In this document: in pieces, positions 1 to 6,538 of the stretch
Numbering within the stretch: the stretch's first letter is position 1
Layout: the number at the start of each line of letters is the position of its first letter
The notes under the pieces: generated by a model
The model's database searches: none
What the model saw: only the letters and a program-made list of their open reading frames with translations
What the model was told of the DNA's origin: nothing
Position numbers and translations under genes: made by a program
From: an uncultured Tessaracoccus sp.
Lineage (GTDB): Bacteria; Actinomycetota; Actinomycetes; Propionibacteriales; Propionibacteriaceae
Direction of reading: 5' to 3'
DNA length: 9,611 bases
Assembly: GCF_947255005.1 (NCBI RefSeq)
Contig: NZ_CAMYFI010000077.1
Coordinates: 1-9,611 of the forward strand

Positions 1-400
1 GGTATATACCCAAGCCACGCAGCCATTGCCGCCAGGCGCTGCGCTCCACCCCCACCCAGGGCGGGGCAGCAGTCGCATAGGCCAAACCCAGATGGTGCAC
101 CGCGAGCAGCAGTGCAACCACCCCAGCCTGCCACAGCGGCGCCTCAGCACCGGCAACGAGCCACCACAGCATCACGAGCGCGACGAATGCCCCGCCCGCC
201 TTCGACTCCGGCCGAACTGTGAGCCACAGCGCCGCCACCGCGCACGCCGCCGACAGATACGGCGCGAGCACGAACGACGCCCATATATTGGCCGCGACGA
301 GCACCCCTGTTGCCGCTGACAGCACCACCACGCGCAGCAGCCACTGCGGCCCGCTGGTGATCTGCGCCACGTACACCCAGTCAGCGCCGCGTTCGATCAT
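1..400 (-). CDS. Integral membrane protein of the MoxR/DUF58 operon, 3' end outside the window
   Basis: An open frame runs from an ATG at 400 to the left edge with no stop, giving 133 codons; the C-terminus is missing. The product begins MIERGADWVYVAQ and is very hydrophobic, with about four candidate membrane helices (roughly residues 20-40, 46-62, 70-86 and 90-112) and short loops, so it should sit in the cytoplasmic membrane. Its ATG overlaps the TGA of the upstream DUF58 gene as ATGA (397-400), which supports the start and implies translational coupling. In many actinobacteria the gene after DUF58 encodes a transglutaminase-like membrane protein, but nothing visible here identifies that family. 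I do not recognise the protein; a role with the MoxR/DUF58 proteins is inferred from position only. Confidence 0.75.
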   Translation of the reverse strand, partial: MIERGADWVYVAQITSGPQWLLRVVVLSAATGVLVAANIWASFVLAPYLSAACAVAALWLTVRPESKAGGAFVALVMLWWLVAGAEAPLWQAGVVALLLAVHHLGLAYATAAPPWVGVERSAWRQWLRGLGIY

Positions 401-1647
401 CGTCGCCTCCTCGGCGCCTGTCGCGCCGCCTCCATTGCTTGCAGCACCGCCGCCAATGTGCCGGGGCCCTCCCAGGTCACCACGGGAATGCCCACTGCTT
501 CGAGCCGCTCGACGAGATGCTCGCGCTGCATCCGTCGTAGCGCCCAGGCCTCGGCAAGGAACGAGTCGGCGCGGAAGGCGTCGAAGTTCGTGCCCACGTC
601 CGGAGGCAAGGTGTCGATCACCACCACCTCACCGCCGACGCTGCGCAGCCGTACCACCTCGTCGATCACGTCGGCTCCCATGAGGGGCGAACATACGAAC
701 ACCAGCGTGCCAGTGGGAAGAGAGCGTACCCGTCGCACCCGATCGTCGCCCTGCCCCGTTGAGCGGGCTCGCGCCAGTGTGCTGATGACGGTGCGGAGCT
801 GCCGGTTGCCGGTGCCAGGCCGCACGGAGCCGATGCGCGCACCCAGATCATGTACGGCAACGCGGTCGCCGAACGCACAGTAATGCCTTGTCACACCAGT
901 GATCGCGCGCACCAGTGCGTCGAGTGTGCTGCTCCCTTCCACGACGCCCACATCGAGAGCGCTGTCGGCCACGATGAGCACGTCGGTGTCCCGTTCGGTG
1001 AACATCTGGTTGACGTACACGCCTGGGAGTCGAGAGGTGACGCGCCAGTTGACGCGACGGAGCCTGTCGCCGGTGGTGAACTCGCGGACGTCGGAGAGCT
1101 CGGTGCCCTCGCCTCGCGCCCGCGAGCGGTGAAGGCCGCTCATACCGATGGGGCGCTGCACCCCGGACCCACCCACGATGCGCTCCGACTGCGGGCGCAC
1201 CGTGAGCCGCAACTGCTGTCTCGCGCCCACAGCCTGCCACGCGCCGAGCGCGTCGGTGAGGAGCACCGGCCCCACGTCGACGAGGTACCTCCCCCAGCGT
1301 TGCGGCTGCACGTCGACGGTGGCTCGCTCACCGCACGCCACCGTCGCTCCCATCGAAGGCGTGGTGCCGAGCCCTGGCTGACCTTCCACCTGCATGGCGA
1401 CGAAACCGCGCCAGCGAGGCGCGGTGATCCGGTAGGTGAGGGCGTCACCTTCATCCAGTTGGGTGTGATGGATGCTGGGTGTCACTTCCGGCACCGATTC
1501 CGGGCGCGACACCGCCGCCCACAAGGCATAGAGCAGGAAGGGCAAGCCGAGCAGCAGCACGTCGACACGCCCGATGAGCACGCCTGCCAACAAAGCGCCG
1601 GCCCCCGAGAGCCAGGCTCGTGTGTGTGCGGCTGTGGGCTGTATCAC
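397..1647 (-). CDS. DUF58 domain membrane protein (MoxR partner)
   Basis: The 416-residue product has two adjacent N-terminal hydrophobic segments (about residues 13-45) and then a soluble region. The DUF58 signature lies around residues 187-206 (VREFTTGDRLRRVNWRVTSR), followed by a von Willebrand A-like strand VLIVADSAL (223-231). The metal-site motif DxSxS expected there is degenerate (DSALD). The frame stays open upstream to 1722, but the GTG at 1647 is preferred: it overlaps the MoxR stop as GTGA (1644-1647), matching the other junctions of this operon, and the extra 25 upstream residues are Arg-rich and lie inside moxR. DUF58 proteins are commonly encoded beside MoxR ATPases and are thought to be their partners or substrates. 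The substrate here is unknown. Confidence 0.9.
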   Translation of the reverse strand: MIQPTAAHTRAWLSGAGALLAGVLIGRVDVLLLGLPFLLYALWAAVSRPESVPEVTPSIHHTQLDEGDALTYRITAPRWRGFVAMQVEGQPGLGTTPSMGATVACGERATVDVQPQRWGRYLVDVGPVLLTDALGAWQAVGARQQLRLTVRPQSERIVGGSGVQRPIGMSGLHRSRARGEGTELSDVREFTTGDRLRRVNWRVTSRLPGVYVNQMFTERDTDVLIVADSALDVGVVEGSSTLDALVRAITGVTRHYCAFGDRVAVHDLGARIGSVRPGTGNRQLRTVISTLARARSTGQGDDRVRRVRSLPTGTLVFVCSPLMGADVIDEVVRLRSVGGEVVVIDTLPPDVGTNFDAFRADSFLAEAWALRRMQREHLVERLEAVGIPVVTWEGPGTLAAVLQAMEAARQAPRRRR

Positions 1648-2603
1648 TGTTCGGCATCCGGGACGGGCACGCTGTCCAACGCCTGGTGCACCACGACATC
1701 GGGCGTCACGTCGGTGAGCCACAACTCGGGTTTCAACGTGATGCGGTGCGCCAGCGCCGGGATGGCGAGGCGCTTGATGTCGTCGGGGGTGACGAAGTCC
1801 CGGCCTGCGATGAGCGCCACCGCCCGCGCCACCAGCACCAGCGCCAGCGAGCCTCGCGGCGACGCACCCACGAGCGTGTGCTGATGCACGCGGGTGGCGC
1901 GCACCACGTCGACGGCATAGCGCCCCACCGGCTCCGACACATGCACCTCCTCGACGGCTGCCTGCGCGGCAAGCAACTCGTCAGCGGTACACACGGAGGC
2001 AACGCTGGCGCCCTCACGGCGACGGCTGATCCGTCGAGCCAGCACCTCCCACTCCCCGTCCGCGCTCAGGTACCCGAAACTCAGGCGGAGCAGGAAGCGG
2101 TCGAGCTGAGCCTCAGGCAGCGGGTAGGTGCCCTCGTGTTCGACGGGGTTTGCTGTAGCCAGCACGTGGAACGGCACCGGCAGCTGGAAGGTCTGACCCT
2201 CGACGGTGACTTGGCGTTCCTGCATCGCTTCAAGGAGCGCCGATTGGGTTTTTGGCGGCGTGCGGTTGATCTCGTCGGCCAAGAGGAGCCCGGCAAAGAT
2301 GGGACCTTCGCGAAACTCGAAACTGCTCGTCGTTTGCTGGTACACGAAGGAACCGGTGAGGTCGGCGGGGAGCAGGTCGGGCGTGAACTGGGCGCGGGCG
2401 AAGTCGAGCCCCAACGCCTGCGCGAGTGAGCGCGCTGCCAGCGTTTTCCCTAACCCGGGTAGGTCTTCCAGGAGCACGTGGCCGCCTGCGAGGATGCCCG
2501 CGAGCACGAGCGAGAGCTCGCTACGTTTACCCACCACCACGCTGTCGACGGCGTCGAGCACTCGATGGGCGATGCTGGCAGCGTCGGAAATGCTGAGCGT
2601 CAT
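1644..2603 (-). CDS. MoxR-family AAA+ ATPase
   Basis: The 319-residue product is a full-length MoxR-type AAA+ ATPase, predicted cytoplasmic. Visible motifs are Walker A EDLPGLGKT (46-54), Walker B LLLADEINR (106-114), sensor 1 ATANP (149-153) and the arginine-finger region LPEAQLDRF (162-170), all in the usual order and spacing. MoxR proteins act as chaperone-like ATPases that mature or activate partner proteins, often with VWA or DUF58 proteins encoded next to them, as here. The ATG at 2603 overlaps the preceding gene's stop as ATGA, and an AAGGAG Shine-Dalgarno sequence (2615-2620, read on the minus strand) lies 11 bases upstream. It overlaps the DUF58 gene by 4 bases at the other end. The family is certain; the target is inferred to be the neighbouring membrane proteins. 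Confidence 0.96.
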   Translation of the reverse strand: MTLSISDAASIAHRVLDAVDSVVVGKRSELSLVLAGILAGGHVLLEDLPGLGKTLAARSLAQALGLDFARAQFTPDLLPADLTGSFVYQQTTSSFEFREGPIFAGLLLADEINRTPPKTQSALLEAMQERQVTVEGQTFQLPVPFHVLATANPVEHEGTYPLPEAQLDRFLLRLSFGYLSADGEWEVLARRISRRREGASVASVCTADELLAAQAAVEEVHVSEPVGRYAVDVVRATRVHQHTLVGASPRGSLALVLVARAVALIAGRDFVTPDDIKRLAIPALAHRITLKPELWLTDVTPDVVVHQALDSVPVPDAEQ

Positions 2604-3100
2604 AGTTGCTGGATCTCCTTTACATAGGCTCGCATAGTGCGACGGTTGAGTGGCGGCGCAGGGGACGTGCGGAGGTAAGTGCCCAATGCCCGGCTGATGT
2701 GGGGCAGCGCCTCCTCGATACCCGCTTCAGGGGGCAGCGTGCCCGCACGACGAAGCCTCCCGTAGGTCAGTTCAGCGAGGGTCTGCTGGAGCTTCTCATG
2801 GGTGAAGGCGCGGCCAGGTTGGGCGTCGCGGAGGAGGGCTGCGGTGCGGCGCGTGGTCAGGTCGGTGTTACTCGGCGAGGGTGGCGACGGCGGCGACGGT
2901 ACCGGCCACGCCGCGTCGGGCGAGGCCAGGTGATGGGTGACGACGAGCCACAGCGCGAGACCCGCCACGAGGCCCAGCCCCAGCAGTGGCCACGGGTGCA
3001 CTTTGTAACCGGCCAGCCCGGCCACCACGACGACCCCTACCGCGACCGGCAGGCCAATACCCACTTGACGAGGCAGTTCTTTCCACTGCTGCGCGATCAT
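2600..3100 (-). CDS. Two-helix membrane protein with helical cytoplasmic tail, upstream of MoxR
   Basis: The 166-residue product starts MIAQQWKELP, has two membrane helices (about residues 15-32 and 36-55), then a Pro/Ser linker (PSPPSPPSPS, 68-77) and a charged, probably helical C-terminal region (81-166). The frame is open to 3190, but the ATG at 3100 is chosen because it overlaps the upstream stop as ATGA (3097-3100) and because the extra 30 residues look like antisense-type sequence lying inside the DUF4129 gene. Similar small two-helix proteins sit between DUF4129 and MoxR genes in other actinobacteria, as I recall; no biochemical function is known to me. The linker and soluble tail suggest a membrane-tethered adaptor, possibly contacting MoxR, but this is inference. 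Confidence 0.85.
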   Translation of the reverse strand: MIAQQWKELPRQVGIGLPVAVGVVVVAGLAGYKVHPWPLLGLGLVAGLALWLVVTHHLASPDAAWPVPSPPSPPSPSNTDLTTRRTAALLRDAQPGRAFTHEKLQQTLAELTYGRLRRAGTLPPEAGIEEALPHISRALGTYLRTSPAPPLNRRTMRAYVKEIQQL

Positions 3101-3789
3101 ACTCGTGCCTCCATCGAGTCTCGAAGCCGTTCCAGGCAGGCCACAGCCGTGGCCCTCGCATCGTCGCCAGGAACGCGACCGGAATACCACGCCTGTGTGT
3201 AGAGCCCGCCCAGCTCACGCAGGGCCGCTTCGTCGACGCTCGTGCCCGCGAGCACCTGGAGGATGAATTCCTCCGACGTGTCCGTGGCCCGACGCGCCAC
3301 ACCCGCACGGGCCGCAGCGGCCTCCAGCTTGCGCCAGCACTCCACCACGGCATCTTCTACCGCGACACCGGAGCGCAGTCGGGCGAGGGTATCGTCGAAC
3401 TGCTCTGCAAGCTCCCCCTCGCGCACCTCTGGCACCTCGATTCCCTCCTGGCCGGGGTCACCGCGTCGAAACGACATGCGCCGCAGCCGCCGGGCTAACC
3501 ACACCGCGAGGCTTGCGGTCACCGTCGCTGCCGCCAACCACAACAGCGCGGTGAGCAACTCGGACAGCCACGTCGGAGAGTCGGGCGGCTCCCCCTCCCC
3601 AATGTCGGGAGGAACTTCGCTGGGGGTGGCGGTGGTCATGGGTATCGACGGCGGCGCCATGCTGACCGGAGCGCGTGGCTGATCTTCAATGAGCGGGCCC
3701 AGCCCACTCGTCGCTCCTAATGCGGCGAGCACGAGCACCACGGCGCCCACCACGACGGCAAGCCACGGGCGACGGTGCAGGTCGAGCAT
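3097..3789 (-). CDS. DUF4129 domain membrane protein
   Basis: The 230-residue product has an N-terminal membrane helix (about 9-29), a Pro/Thr-rich stretch (37-73) probably outside the membrane, a second helix (about 76-99) and a cytoplasmic C-terminal domain (about 126-226). That domain carries DUF4129 hallmarks: VVECWRKLE (148-156), a Thr-Ser-Glu-Glu-Phe segment near 171-175, and YTQAWYSGR (197-205). DUF4129 is also found at the C-terminus of transglutaminase-like membrane proteins and is routinely encoded beside MoxR and DUF58, as here. It is the first gene of the coupled operon, 50 bases after the thioesterase stop. There is no clear Shine-Dalgarno before the ATG; a TAGGCT box ends 6 bases upstream, so a leaderless transcript is possible. 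The molecular function is unknown. Confidence 0.88.
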   Translation of the reverse strand: MLDLHRRPWLAVVVGAVVLVLAALGATSGLGPLIEDQPRAPVSMAPPSIPMTTATPSEVPPDIGEGEPPDSPTWLSELLTALLWLAAATVTASLAVWLARRLRRMSFRRGDPGQEGIEVPEVREGELAEQFDDTLARLRSGVAVEDAVVECWRKLEAAAARAGVARRATDTSEEFILQVLAGTSVDEAALRELGGLYTQAWYSGRVPGDDARATAVACLERLRDSMEARV

Positions 3790-3795
3790 GGGCAG

Positions 3796-3801
3796 AGCCT
3801 A
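3796..3801 (-). promoter_or_regulatory. Candidate -10 box for the DUF4129-MoxR-DUF58 operon
   Basis: TAGGCT on the minus strand fits the actinobacterial TANNNT -10 pattern and lies only 6 bases before the ATG at 3789. That spacing would put the transcription start at or next to the start codon, giving a leaderless mRNA. No convincing -35 box is seen. It lies in the 50-base gap after the thioesterase gene and would allow independent transcription of the five-gene operon. Confidence 0.35.
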
Positions 3802-3839
3802 CCCCGCACCCCTGACCAAACTCCGCGCTCCGGCGAGGC

Positions 3840-4253
3840 CTATCGTCGTTTATCCAGGCTGGCTTCGAAACGGGCCACATCGATCACGGCGCGCTCATGC
3901 GTGCCGCGGCAGATCAAGCCCTTGTCATCAATGGCTTCCACGGCGAACGTGAGCCTCCCGCGCTCCGTCACGTCGGTGAGCTCCGCCTTGAAATGCACCG
4001 GCTGACCGATGGGCGTTGCCCCTTCGTGGCTCAGGTTGACGTGCACGCCGACGGTTTTCTCCCCCTCGCGGAGGTGGCCGTCGAGCGCCTGCATGCACGT
4101 CCATTCAATGAGCGCCACCATGTACCCGGTGGCGAGCACCTCCGGCATCTCACAGAAATGGGGCGCCTCGGGCAGAAGGTGGGGGACCGTGCGCTCAACC
4201 GGGACCTCGTAGTCCATGGTGGCGGTGAGCCCGGGGCGGAGGGTGTCTTGCAT
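3840..4253 (-). CDS. FlK-like acyl-CoA thioesterase (hotdog fold)
   Basis: The 137-residue product is a single hotdog-fold thioesterase, predicted cytoplasmic, hydrolysing a small acyl-CoA to free acid and CoA. It aligns, from memory, almost without gaps to the fluoroacetyl-CoA thioesterase FlK of Streptomyces cattleya: FlK's catalytic Thr42, Glu50 and His76 fall at the same numbers here, in LATGYMVALIEW (40-51) and NLSHEGATP (73-81). The C-terminal GTHERAV (117-123) is also shared. Of the FlK lid residues Val23, Leu26, Phe33 and Phe36, the first three are kept and the fourth is Met. The ATG at 4253 is preferred over one at 4256 and a TTG at 4265, because GGGAG lies 5 bases upstream and the N-terminus then matches FlK. 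Family assignment is strong; activity on fluoroacetyl-CoA is not established, and general acyl-CoA housekeeping is equally possible. Confidence 0.88.
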   Translation of the reverse strand: MQDTLRPGLTATMDYEVPVERTVPHLLPEAPHFCEMPEVLATGYMVALIEWTCMQALDGHLREGEKTVGVHVNLSHEGATPIGQPVHFKAELTDVTERGRLTFAVEAIDDKGLICRGTHERAVIDVARFEASLDKRR

Positions 4254-4289
4254 CATGGCTCCCAAGCTGGGGGGCGGTTGGAAGGCTCA

Positions 4290-4397
4290 CGTTACCTGCT
4301 CGACCTAACCCAATATCCACATCCGTTTCAAAAATCAGGCCATTTTGGCCCTTCTGGGCAAACGCGTGTGGATATTGGGTTAGGTCGCGCCGTTACC
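4290..4397. repeat. MITE-like inverted-repeat element with 7-bp flanking direct repeats
   Basis: A perfect 21-bp inverted repeat (4301-4321 against 4367-4387), core CCTAACCCAATATCCACA, extends to arms of about 31 bp (4298-4328 and 4360-4390) with 28 matching positions. The loop of about 31 bases holds two competing small stems. Immediately outside is CGTTACC at 4290-4296 and again at 4391-4397, as expected for a target-site duplication around a 94-bp insertion (4297-4390). The segment is visibly AT-richer than its surroundings and encodes nothing. It lies between the divergent thioesterase and pckG genes. There is no T-run after the stem, so an intrinsic terminator is unlikely. The parent transposase family is not recognised. 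Confidence 0.65.
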
Positions 4398-4455
4398 CCC
4401 AGGCGACGGGTGCCGGGCAAACCACCAAAGTTGTCAGGACGAACGCTATAGCACA

Positions 4456-4468
4456 GGCCAAATTGGCC
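4456..4468. promoter_or_regulatory. GGCCAA-A-TTGGCC palindrome upstream of pckG
   Basis: This is a perfect 6-1-6 palindrome 62 bases before the pckG start. Together with the preceding CA it matches 13 of 15 positions of a sequence at 4336-4350 in the loop of the inverted-repeat element, 118 bp away. It could be a regulator operator for pckG, but no known binding motif is recognised and no firm promoter can be placed; a TATGGT box at 4488-4493 is one weak -10 candidate. Confidence 0.3.
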
Positions 4469-4520
4469 GAACTCGCTGGGGTCGCGTTATGGTGAAGGCA
4501 TACCCGCACGCTGCGCCCCA

Positions 4521-4526
4521 AAGGAG
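4521..4526 (+). promoter_or_regulatory. Shine-Dalgarno sequence fixing the pckG start
   Basis: AAGGAG lies 4 bases before the ATG at 4531. The frame is also open from an ATG at 4489, but that start has no comparable ribosome-binding sequence, so the AAGGAG decides for 4531. Confidence 0.75.
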
Positions 4527-4530
4527 TGGA

Positions 4531-6402
4531 ATGAACGCGCTGCTCGCGTCAACTGACGCCTTGTCCAACCTGCCCATTTCCGGCCGCATCCCCAACCATC
4601 CCGGCATCATCAGCTGGGTGGACGAGGTGGCCCAACTCACCAAACCCACCGACGTCTACTTCTGCGACGGATCCGACGAGGAGTATCAGCGTCTCGCCGA
4701 CGCCCTCATCGCATCCGGCACCGCCAGACGTCTCGACGATTCCAAGAAACCGAACTCCCTCTACTGCGTGTCCGACCCCGACGACGTCGCCCGCGTGGAA
4801 GACCAAACCTTCATCTGCTCCGTCGACGAGAACGACGCCGGGCCCACCAACAACTGGATGGACCCGAAGCAGATGAAACAGATCATGACACCCCTCTACG
4901 AGGGCTGCATGGCGGGCCGCACGATGTACGTGATCCCGTTTTGCATGGGCCACGTCGACGCCGAAGACCCGAAGTTCGGCATCGAAATCACCGACTCCGC
5001 CTACGTCGTCGTCTCCATGAAGATCATGACCCGCATGGGCGAAGAGCCGCTCAAAGTCATGGAAGAGCAGGAGGCGAGCTTCGTGCACGCCCTGCACTCC
5101 GTCGGTATGCCCCTGGCTGACGGCGCCCGCGACGTGCCCTGGCCGTGCAACGACACGAAGTACATCAGCCACTTCCCCGAAGAGCGCACCATCTGGAGCT
5201 ACGGCTCCGGCTACGGCGGCAACGCGCTGCTGGGCAAGAAGTGTTACGCGCTGCGCATCGCCTCAGCGATGGGGCGCGACGAGGGCTGGCTGGCCGAACA
5301 CATGCTCCTGGTGAAACTCACGTCTCCCGAGGGCAAGGCCTACCACATCGCGGCAGCCTTCCCGTCGGCGTGCGGCAAGACGAACCTCGCCATGCTGAAC
5401 CCGACGCTGCCCGGCTGGAAGGCGGAAACGCTCGGCGACGACATCGTCTGGATGCGCCTCGGCGACGATGGCCGGCTCTGGGCAGTCAACCCCGAGGATG
5501 GCATGTTCGGGGTCGCCCCCGGCACCGGCGAGAGCACCAACCCGAACGCCATGGCCGCCATCAACGCCGGCAACTCCATCTTCACCAACGTGGCGCTCAC
5601 CGACGACGGCGACGTGTGGTGGGAAGGCATGACCGACGAAGCACCCGCCCACCTCACCGACTGGAAGGGCCGCTCCTGGAGCCGCGAACGCGGCCCCGAG
5701 GGAGGCCGCCCCGATGAGAAGGCCGCGCACCCCAACAGCCGGTTCTGCACTCCTATCCGCCAGATCCCCACGCTGGCAGCGGAATACGACGATCCGCGCG
5801 GGGTTCCCGTCGACGCCATCATCTTCGGCGGCAGACGCGAGAACACCATCCCGCTGGTGGCGCAGTCGCGCAGCTGGGAGCACGGCGTGTTCATGGGCGC
5901 CACGTGCTCGTCGGAGACGACGGCGGCTGCGAAGGGCGCGGTGGGCGTGCTGCGTCGCGACCCCATGGCGATGCTTCCCTTCATCGGCTACCACGTGGGC
6001 GATTACTTCCAGCACTGGCTGAACATGGGCGCCAAGACCGACCCCCGGAAGTTGCCGAAGATCTTCTACGTCAACTGGTTCCGTCGCGACGCCGAAGGGC
6101 ACTTCATGTGGCCTGGCTTCGGCGAAAACTGCCGGGCGTTGAAGTGGATGGTGGATCGAATCGAAGGCAAGGTGGACGCCCTCGACACCCCCGCCGGCCT
6201 GCTCCCGAAACCCGAGGACATCGACGTCGACGGCCTGGACATCGACCGCGACGTGCTGGCCGAGGTGGTGGGCTTCCAGCCGCAGGAATGGAAGGACGAG
6301 CTGCCTCGCATCCGTCGCTGGCTGCGTTCGCTCGGCAGAAAGGTGCCGCAGGAGCTCAACGACGAGCTGTGGCACATGGCGATGCTACTCATCGACGCCT
6401 GA
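4531..6402 (+). CDS. pckG: Phosphoenolpyruvate carboxykinase (GTP)
   Basis: The 623-residue cytoplasmic enzyme interconverts oxaloacetate plus GTP with phosphoenolpyruvate, CO2 and GDP, the entry to gluconeogenesis. Its length and sequence fit the GTP-dependent class throughout. Visible features are the substrate-binding Arg88 in VARVEDQT, the AGRTMYVIPF block (128-137), the metal-ligand regions LGKKCYALR (Lys236/237), LAEHML (His257) and GDDIVWM (Asp303/304), and the P-loop with reactive cysteine FPSACGKTN (277-285, Cys281). The start at 4531 follows from the AAGGAG sequence; a start at 4489 would add 14 residues. It is transcribed away from the thioesterase, and the 277-base upstream region holds the MITE-like element and a palindrome that may influence expression. 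A probable hairpin terminator follows at 6425-6461. The assignment is secure. Confidence 0.98.
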   Translation: MNALLASTDALSNLPISGRIPNHPGIISWVDEVAQLTKPTDVYFCDGSDEEYQRLADALIASGTARRLDDSKKPNSLYCVSDPDDVARVEDQTFICSVDENDAGPTNNWMDPKQMKQIMTPLYEGCMAGRTMYVIPFCMGHVDAEDPKFGIEITDSAYVVVSMKIMTRMGEEPLKVMEEQEASFVHALHSVGMPLADGARDVPWPCNDTKYISHFPEERTIWSYGSGYGGNALLGKKCYALRIASAMGRDEGWLAEHMLLVKLTSPEGKAYHIAAAFPSACGKTNLAMLNPTLPGWKAETLGDDIVWMRLGDDGRLWAVNPEDGMFGVAPGTGESTNPNAMAAINAGNSIFTNVALTDDGDVWWEGMTDEAPAHLTDWKGRSWSRERGPEGGRPDEKAAHPNSRFCTPIRQIPTLAAEYDDPRGVPVDAIIFGGRRENTIPLVAQSRSWEHGVFMGATCSSETTAAAKGAVGVLRRDPMAMLPFIGYHVGDYFQHWLNMGAKTDPRKLPKIFYVNWFRRDAEGHFMWPGFGENCRALKWMVDRIEGKVDALDTPAGLLPKPEDIDVDGLDIDRDVLAEVVGFQPQEWKDELPRIRRWLRSLGRKVPQELNDELWHMAMLLIDA

Positions 6403-6424
6403 CGCCCACCGTCGCCACTTTCGA

Positions 6425-6461
6425 TTCGGCCCCTGCACGGTACACCCGCGCGGGGGCCGAA
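6425..6461 (+). terminator. Hairpin after pckG
   Basis: Perfect 9-bp arms TTCGGCCCC (6425-6433) and GGGGCCGAA (6453-6461) enclose a 19-base loop, 22 bases after the pckG stop. There is no T-run, so this is a GC-rich terminator or 3'-end stabiliser of the kind often seen in high-GC genomes. It suggests pckG and ldh are separate transcription units. Confidence 0.5.
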
Positions 6462-6526
6462 ACGCGTCATGGTGTCGAACAGCTTGAGGGCGACGTCGGG
6501 CCCCGACACTCCCTTGGCCCGTGTGG

Positions 6527-6532
6527 TTTGAT
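6527..6532 (+). promoter_or_regulatory. Candidate -10 box for ldh
   Basis: TTTGAT lies 6 bases before the GTG at 6539, the spacing expected for a leaderless transcript starting at the initiation codon. No good -35 is seen. A 13-bp palindrome GTCGGGCCCCGAC (6495-6507) sits about 38 bases before the putative start, where an operator could act. Confidence 0.3.
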
Positions 6533-6538
6533 GGGAGC

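Noticed and set aside
1..10. GGTATATACC palindrome at the window edge
   Set aside because: It lies within the coding frame of the partial membrane protein and is short enough to be chance.
1648..1722. Longer N-terminus for the DUF58 protein starting at 1722
   Set aside because: The extra 25 residues are Arg-rich, overlap moxR by 79 bases, and the GTGA junction at 1644-1647 gives a better start.
850..1884. Long plus-strand open frame (344 codons) opposite the DUF58 and MoxR genes
   Set aside because: It is antisense to two genes with clear family motifs, is rich in His/Arg/Pro as expected of high-GC antisense frames, and shows no domain or ribosome-binding sequence.
4313..4375. ATATCCACA and TGTGGATAT resemble DnaA boxes (one mismatch to TTATCCACA) in opposite orientation
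   Set aside because: Both lie inside the perfect inverted-repeat arms, so they are one sequence seen twice; there is no box cluster, AT-rich unwinding region, dnaA or dnaN.
4298..4390. Inverted repeat as a Rho-independent terminator
   Set aside because: It lies between divergent gene starts, not at gene ends, the loop is about 31 bases and no T-run follows on either strand.
5263..6375. Minus-strand open frame of 370 codons inside pckG
   Set aside because: Antisense shadow of a highly conserved enzyme; His/Val/Gly/Ala-biased composition typical of such frames.
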